Positions 33,005 to 38,750 of a DNA stretch of 38,750 nt are shown piece by piece. Source of the stretch: Bacteroides sp. GTDB taxonomy: Bacteria > Bacteroidota > Bacteroidia > Bacteroidales > Bacteroidaceae. Every line of letters begins with the position of its first letter. Within the stretch, counting starts at the first letter, position 1. Where the stretch lies: assembly GCA_015060735.1 (NCBI GenBank), contig SUXX01000020.1, forward strand, positions 1 to 38,750, in the 5' to 3' direction. Position numbers and translations under genes: made by a program. The notes beneath the pieces were generated by a model. The model searched no databases. It saw only the letters and a list, made by a program, of their open reading frames with translations, and had not been told where the DNA came from.

Positions 33005-34195
33005 TTATTTATTTCCTTCATTATTAACGGTTTTTAAAACCTCTTCGTTTATTTCAACCCTATATTTCTGTCTCAAGCCGTTGATTTGAGCCGTTTCCAA
33101 TTCATTTCTGGCATCAATCTCCACTTTTTCCCGAACATCCCTATAAGACTCCGGACCTTTTTTCAGTTTGTCTCCCAAAATCCAAGTATAGGGATATTCC
33201 GTTATCGGAGCGAAGCTACCACACTTGAAGGCCAATTTATCCACATAAGGGTTTTGCCCTATTCGGAAAAGCCCTGTCTCAAAAGTACAACCCGCCGATA
33301 AGGCAGCCGGCATCCGCTCCAAAGCTTCCTGCCATAAAGTTACCGGAAACTTCCGCAAATACTTCTTGATAGCTTTGGCCTCCTTTTTATTTTGACAATG
33401 CACCACCACTCCTCGGAAATGAGGGATTCCCCAACCATATTTCTCCCGATACTTCCGAAACAAATCTTCCAATACCCGTTCTGTCGGGACAAGTTCCGCC
33501 TGTCCTTCCCTAGCCCGTATGGCGAGCAACAAAGCGTTTGCCATCTCCTCTTTGAGCCAAAAAGTATCCCTCGTTCTTTCATGAGCAACTTCTTTCGGCA
33601 TCGTATTCCGCTTTGCTTCCCAAACTATCAAATGAATTCCCTGGGGAGAGTAAAAAGGGGCAGATACCTGATTTTGTTCAAGCCCAAGCAATTGTTCCTG
33701 CCATTCCTTCAACAAAAAGCGTGTCTGCATCCAAGGCAGTTCTTCACCCATTTGCTTCCACTCAGCACCATTCTGCAAACTCACATACAAGGAATCAGAC
33801 TTCTGCCTCATTCTCTGTTCTTCCTTCTCTCCGGCATGCTGTTTCAACGGAAACGTCACATGAGACAATTTCACCCACTCCCTTCCGTTCACCGGAAAGT
33901 GTTCAACCGCTTGTTCGGAAGAGGCTAACTGCCGATAAAACTCCTTCTGAACCCGATACACACCGACGGTATCCAGTCCTCGTTCCTTTGCGTCCAGCAC
34001 TTTCAGCTTATAATCAATGAAAGATTGCAGGAAAAGATGCAAATCCCTTTTCAACGATTTCTTGTAATAATACTCAAATTCCCCCTTGCTTATAACCTCT
34101 GAACCTACTTTCAATAATACAGCATCTCCTTGAGCCTGCATACACATCACAGACACAAGGAGAAGTATACAAATACCGAGTAAGCGACGCGGCAT
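33005..34195 (-). CDS. PpiC/SurA-type periplasmic isomerase, divergent
   Basis: 396 residues with a signal peptide (about 1-22, MCMQAQ). The early part (LLKVGSEVISKGEFEYYYKK, 27-46) is the SurA/PpiC N-terminal signature, followed by helical chaperone-like segments (FLQSFIDYKLKVLDAKERGLD). One parvulin-type domain (about 107-200, SHVTFPL to YSPQGIHLIVWEAKR) has a recognisable core; a second, less clear region follows (WGIPHFRGVVVHC). It lies 12 nt after guaB on the same strand. A periplasmic protein-folding role is inferred from the family and from the surA and OstA-like neighbours. Confidence 0.85.
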   Translation of the reverse strand: MPRRLLGICILLLVSVMCMQAQGDAVLLKVGSEVISKGEFEYYYKKSLKRDLHLFLQSFIDYKLKVLDAKERGLDTVGVYRVQKEFYRQLASSEQAVEHFPVNGREWVKLSHVTFPLKQHAGEKEEQRMRQKSDSLYVSLQNGAEWKQMGEELPWMQTRFLLKEWQEQLLGLEQNQVSAPFYSPQGIHLIVWEAKRNTMPKEVAHERTRDTFWLKEEMANALLLAIRAREGQAELVPTERVLEDLFRKYREKYGWGIPHFRGVVVHCQNKKEAKAIKKYLRKFPVTLWQEALERMPAALSAGCTFETGLFRIGQNPYVDKLAFKCGSFAPITEYPYTWILGDKLKKGPESYRDVREKVEIDARNELETAQINGLRQKYRVEINEEVLKTVNNEGNK

Positions 34196-34207
34196 TACTA
34201 TTCTGTT

Positions 34208-35747
<1,540 letters not shown>

Positions 35748-35786
35748 ATATTTGTCCATGTTTTTATTCGTAACGACTCCATTCCC

Positions 35787-36134
35787 TCAGTAACCTTGAA
35801 TAAAGGTTTGGAATACCTGCTTGTTGCCACCGATATTCAGTCGTTCACAGGCCCGGTAGACGGTACGGTTTACCGAAGCCTCTTTCACCCCTAGCAATGC
35901 ACTCATCTCGGCTACGGTATATCCCATTCGCTGCAAACAGCATATATTCATTTCACCATTTGTCAGCCAAGGATATGCCCGTTTCAATCGGGAAGCAAAC
36001 CTACCCGATGTCAAGTCCAGCCAATGCTTCAAGTCGGGCAAGTCTCGTTCCATGCGGTAAGTCAAAGGCATCCTCAATAGTCGTAGATACACCTCCAACG
36101 CTTTGACGTCTCTTTCTGTAATCTCTAAATACAT
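35787..36134 (-). CDS. Short helix-turn-helix protein (LuxR/sigma-4-like)
   Basis: 115 residues. The C-terminal part (57-101) is a LuxR-like or sigma region-4-like helix-turn-helix: LTNGEMNICCLQRMGYTVA, EMSALLGVKEASVNRTVYRACERLNI (58-101). The N-terminal 50 residues are charged and helical. It resembles the DNA-binding end of the large Bacteroides regulators that carry TPR domains; here only a short stub remains, so it may be a stand-alone small DNA-binding protein or a decayed fragment. It follows the second beta-propeller gene by 2 nt, so it is probably co-translated. Confidence 0.7.
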   Translation of the reverse strand: MYLEITERDVKALEVYLRLLRMPLTYRMERDLPDLKHWLDLTSGRFASRLKRAYPWLTNGEMNICCLQRMGYTVAEMSALLGVKEASVNRTVYRACERLNIGGNKQVFQTFIQGY

Positions 36135-36136
36135 TG

Positions 36137-37216
36137 TTACTTTTTCAATGTCACAATTACAATAGCCGGATTGTCTTCCCCTATTTCATCAGGGATGTAT
36201 CCTATTAAATGCTCCTCCGACTCAGATTTGTAAGAGCTACATACAAAAGGTTTTTCATTAGGCTCCAAATCGTTGATGAAACCTGTCTCACTAGCTACGT
36301 TTCGACATGTCCAATCCTTTTTAGAGCAAACAGACCAATATGATTTTCCTTTATATACATAAGAGAATAGTATGAAAGCGTCCTTCTCATAAATTCTCCT
36401 GAGCGAAATATAATTCGCATCATCCGACGGTTGCAACAAATCATCCAAATCTTCATCATTAATTTTGCCGATATTCAACTGATAGGCTGGAATGAATTGC
36501 ATAGTCGGAGTAGTGCGATGAATGACATTTTGTAACGTATTCGTGTAATAGACGTTGTCTTTATAGGTATACAATATGGGGATTAAAGACAATGATTTAA
36601 AGTCCCTATCTTTAAATAGTGTAGACTTCACACTACCCTGTAGCTTTCCGGTTTGTGCATCGGCACCAAACAACTCCTGAACATCAGGCCTGTTGGGTAG
36701 ATGGCAATTCGCATAAACGATTCGCTCTCCATTTAAGGCTGGTTTGGAATTCAGAAAAACGCCTTTTTCTACAGGCACTTTCCGCTTGAATTTTCCTTCC
36801 AATGTATAGACATAGAATGAGAACGAACGCCAATCTTGTATCCAAAATTCGTTCTTCGCTTCGTCCACCATAAAATGTCCTCCTTCTCGGTACTCTTCCG
36901 GTCCGGGTCCCGGTTTACCTATCCGATTTATAAACTTGCCATCTAAAGTAAAGCGGTAATAATTTCCCGGGTCCATGCCATCGAATGCAAAAATGGATTC
37001 TTTTCCGTAATAGATATGCATCTGTTCCGGCACTAGCAGACAATCGTCGGTTGTTTCCAGCTGAACGGTTTGTATGGATGTGGCTATTTCGCTCAACTTA
37101 ACAGGATGTGTCTTCTCTGCCGAAGCTAATAAATCGATGTTTTGCTGAGCAACGACAGGAAAAATACATAAAACGTAAAACAAACTTATTCCAAATCTTT
37201 TCATCGACATTCTCAT
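36137..37216 (-). CDS. 6-bladed beta-propeller protein, second of a tandem pair
   Basis: 359 residues with an N-terminal signal peptide (about 1-23), so exported. Its body shows beta-propeller strands: IQTVQLETTDDCLL (48-61), YRFTLDGKFINRIGKPGPGPEEY, and a C-terminal NPAIVIVTLKK. Such proteins are known in Bacteroidota as 6-bladed beta-propeller family members (NHL-like); function is unassigned. It is a paralogue of the next gene upstream (shared LETTD-CLL, GKF-N-IG-G-GP-EY and NPx-IV-LKK). The first of three in-frame ATGs (37216, 37210, 37204) is used; 37204 would also give a good signal peptide. Confidence 0.82.
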   Translation of the reverse strand: MRMSMKRFGISLFYVLCIFPVVAQQNIDLLASAEKTHPVKLSEIATSIQTVQLETTDDCLLVPEQMHIYYGKESIFAFDGMDPGNYYRFTLDGKFINRIGKPGPGPEEYREGGHFMVDEAKNEFWIQDWRSFSFYVYTLEGKFKRKVPVEKGVFLNSKPALNGERIVYANCHLPNRPDVQELFGADAQTGKLQGSVKSTLFKDRDFKSLSLIPILYTYKDNVYYTNTLQNVIHRTTPTMQFIPAYQLNIGKINDEDLDDLLQPSDDANYISLRRIYEKDAFILFSYVYKGKSYWSVCSKKDWTCRNVASETGFINDLEPNEKPFVCSSYKSESEEHLIGYIPDEIGEDNPAIVIVTLKK

Positions 37217-37229
37217 TTTAAGATTAGTA

Positions 37230-38384
37230 TCATTTCTTTAGTTTCACAATCATAATCACCGGATTATCTTCCGAATTCAATTCTTCTACCATTTTACAAT
37301 AGGCATCGTAGCGGGCATCGGTGATGCGATGTTTACCGTTACCGAATTCTTCGAACTCATGGGGATAACGAAATGTATAAATAGTATTGCCATTTACATA
37401 GAATCCTTCCAATCCCGGTCCTCCATACAAGTCATCTCTAGCTGTCAGCAATTTTGGCTGGTGTAATGTTCCAGCCCCAATTGCTTTCTTTTCTTTCTTG
37501 TCGTAATACACCCGCCCTTTACTAGTGGTTAAAATAATATACCTGTCAGATTCTTGAATATCAATTATTGCAAACGACATAATCTCTCTTAAAGTAGGCT
37601 TTTTGGGAAGTTTGTAATCTCCTTTATCTACATAAGCGTATGATTCCAAATGATAAGGATCCACCACCTTGTAAATTGTATCGCAGAAGAAATCCTTTAC
37701 ATAGGTATTGTTCATATGATTATATGCTATGGGTTTACAAATAGCCATACGGGGTACATCTTCTTTGTAGTCACAACGCATTCTGGAAATAATTCTGTTT
37801 TCCTTTTCACTAAACATAGTCAGGCTATATCGTTTTCCTTTAGGAGCAAACTGGTAGAAATCACTTTCCATTAAAATGAATCCCGGTTTATAAAGCCAAT
37901 TTCCCATACCAACACCATCCACCTTTATATCAGCCAAGTGTTTCCCCTCATAATCATACTTAACGAATCTTTTTACCATGTAATCGCCCATGTACACCCA
38001 TTTATTCAATGTATCAACGGTAACATACATTGGCTTTACATATTCTCCCGGCCCATTCCCTTTTACACCAATTTTATTCAGGAACTTCCCCTCCCGGTCA
38101 AAGCGATAACAAGCTTCATAATCGAAAATGATAATATCCTTTGAAGTGACTACAAGGTTCATGATATTATTACCTAGCAAACATTCGTCCGTTGTTTCAA
38201 GAGGTAGGAACTCGATGTCGTCTGCAATTTGACTTACGTTCAACACCTCGGCCTTGTTTTGTGTAGCCGTATATACATCTATGCGATGTTCGTTTCCGAC
38301 AATTTTCTTTTGCATGACCGGAATCTTTTGTCCATACATTGAAAGAGACAAAAGCATTAAAATAAGGGATAGGATGTTTTTCAT
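37230..38384 (-). CDS. 6-bladed beta-propeller protein, first of a tandem pair
   Basis: 384 residues with a signal peptide (about 1-18, cleaved near SMYGQ). It shares with the following gene the segments FLPLETTDECLL (about 59-70), YRFDREGKFLNKIGVKGNGPGEY (about 93-115) and the C-terminus NPVIMIVKLKK. Beta strands recur in propeller-like blocks. No enzyme motif is visible. It probably resides in the periplasm or on the outer membrane. It is separated by 13 nt from its paralogue and they form an operon with a short helix-turn-helix gene. Confidence 0.82.
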   Translation of the reverse strand: MKNILSLILMLLSLSMYGQKIPVMQKKIVGNEHRIDVYTATQNKAEVLNVSQIADDIEFLPLETTDECLLGNNIMNLVVTSKDIIIFDYEACYRFDREGKFLNKIGVKGNGPGEYVKPMYVTVDTLNKWVYMGDYMVKRFVKYDYEGKHLADIKVDGVGMGNWLYKPGFILMESDFYQFAPKGKRYSLTMFSEKENRIISRMRCDYKEDVPRMAICKPIAYNHMNNTYVKDFFCDTIYKVVDPYHLESYAYVDKGDYKLPKKPTLREIMSFAIIDIQESDRYIILTTSKGRVYYDKKEKKAIGAGTLHQPKLLTARDDLYGGPGLEGFYVNGNTIYTFRYPHEFEEFGNGKHRITDARYDAYCKMVEELNSEDNPVIMIVKLKK

Positions 38385-38402
38385 ATTTATAATAGTTTAA
38401 TG

Positions 38403-38410
38403 CAAAATTA
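38403..38410 (-). promoter_or_regulatory. -7 element of the beta-propeller operon
   Basis: Minus-strand TAATTTTG (38410-38403) matches TAnnTTTG, 18 bp before ATG 38384. No good TTG lies at the expected distance, so the promoter may need an activator. The rest of the roughly 200-bp gap to the next gene is AT-rich and holds nothing else I can identify. Confidence 0.45.
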
Positions 38411-38586
38411 TCAATTTTAGAAGTATCATGCTGCTTTTAGGGGTCGCTAATGTTTCGCCTTACAACAATCGCAAATATCTAAGAAACAAACACTTAAGCA
38501 CAAGCCAATTTTATTTTTTTAGCCCAACAAAAGCAAAAGTCCTGATTTATTATATATATCTATATAATTATCACGTACTTACGTTT

Positions 38587-38750
38587 TCATAACAATGAAT
38601 AAACATCTTCCTTTGAGAGCTCTGAGTGTTTGATAGTCTCCCTGATTTTATCCCGACGCTTGTAAATGGCATTAGCGGTGTCGCCCGTCAGGGAGGCAAT
38701 GAAGTTAATCGACAACCCGGCCAGCAACATGCAAACCAACTGGTAATGCT
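38587..38750 (-). CDS. C-terminal end of a helix-turn-helix regulator (runs off the right edge)
   Basis: The minus-strand frame ends at TGA 38589-38587 and stays open to the window edge, giving about 53 residues. It reads as a LuxR-like/response-regulator-type helix-turn-helix: HYQLVCMLLAGLSINFIAS, LTGDTANAIYKRRDKIRETI, then a short tail (SKEDVYSLL). This matches the C-terminus of large Bacteroides regulators with N-terminal TPR repeats; most of the protein is outside the window. It lies upstream of the beta-propeller operon on the same strand and is a likely regulator of it. Confidence 0.7.
   Translation of the reverse strand, partial: HYQLVCMLLAGLSINFIASLTGDTANAIYKRRDKIRETIKHSELSKEDVYSLL

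Noticed and set aside
33392-33928. A 178-codon frame opposite the divergent PpiC-type gene
   Set aside because: Rich in Ser, Pro, His and Leu as expected from antisense reading; no recognisable domain, and the sense gene has a signal peptide and SurA-type signature.

Overview
The window looks like a chromosomal segment of a gut Bacteroidales bacterium (Bacteroides, Phocaeicola or a close relative). The evidence is moderate GC, recurring Bacteroides-type promoters (TTG/TTTG, 19-21 nt, TAnnTTTG), A-rich ribosome-binding regions, and family-specific genes: a lipoprotein TamA homologue (TamL), an OstA-like protein, 6-bladed beta-propeller proteins and a TonB-dependent receptor with a carboxypeptidase-regulatory domain. 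I saw no insertion sequence, prophage, integrase, rRNA or CRISPR array. This is mostly core chromosome with accessory-looking genes at both ends.

Layout. 1-1924: a TonB-dependent receptor (cut by the left edge) diverges from an unusual regulator with an ScdA-like N-terminus, a hemerythrin-like di-iron domain and a LuxR helix-turn-helix. 2029-6309: hisS, a YugP-type membrane zinc peptidase, an AraC-type regulator and a sugar nucleotidyltransferase. 6391-13387: overlapping tamB and tamL, for envelope biogenesis. 13753-17154: a tightly coupled operon of a cyclophilin-type lipoprotein, an M16 peptidase and a MATE transporter. 17146-18706: oxyR divergent from dps, with a likely OxyR operator between them. 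18780-21998: carB without an adjacent carA, preceded by an attenuator-like leader. 22301-24057: trpS, three identical tRNA-Val(TAC) genes and an initiator tRNA-Met on the other strand. 24286-26322: tetR, fabG and a pseudouridine synthase.

26366-35686 reads leftwards as one long gene string: guaB, two PpiC/SurA-like proteins, surA, ostA-like, a small membrane protein, mutL and a TlpA-like thioredoxin. It joins purine synthesis, outer-membrane protein and LPS handling, mismatch repair and thiol redox. 35787-38384 holds two tandem, paralogous 6-bladed beta-propeller proteins followed by a short helix-turn-helix protein. The end of another helix-turn-helix protein enters from the right edge.

The strongest candidates for new biology are regulatory: the hemerythrin-LuxR regulator with a 43-bp-phased direct repeat between its divergent promoters; the carB leader, where two tiny overlapping ORFs run into an intrinsic terminator; the oxyR-dps operator; the tetR palindrome; a predicted helix joining the 5' end of the tRNA-Val transcript to the spacer after the first tRNA; and a MutL that lacks the recognisable endonuclease motifs. 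All calls come from reading the sequence; no database search was run.
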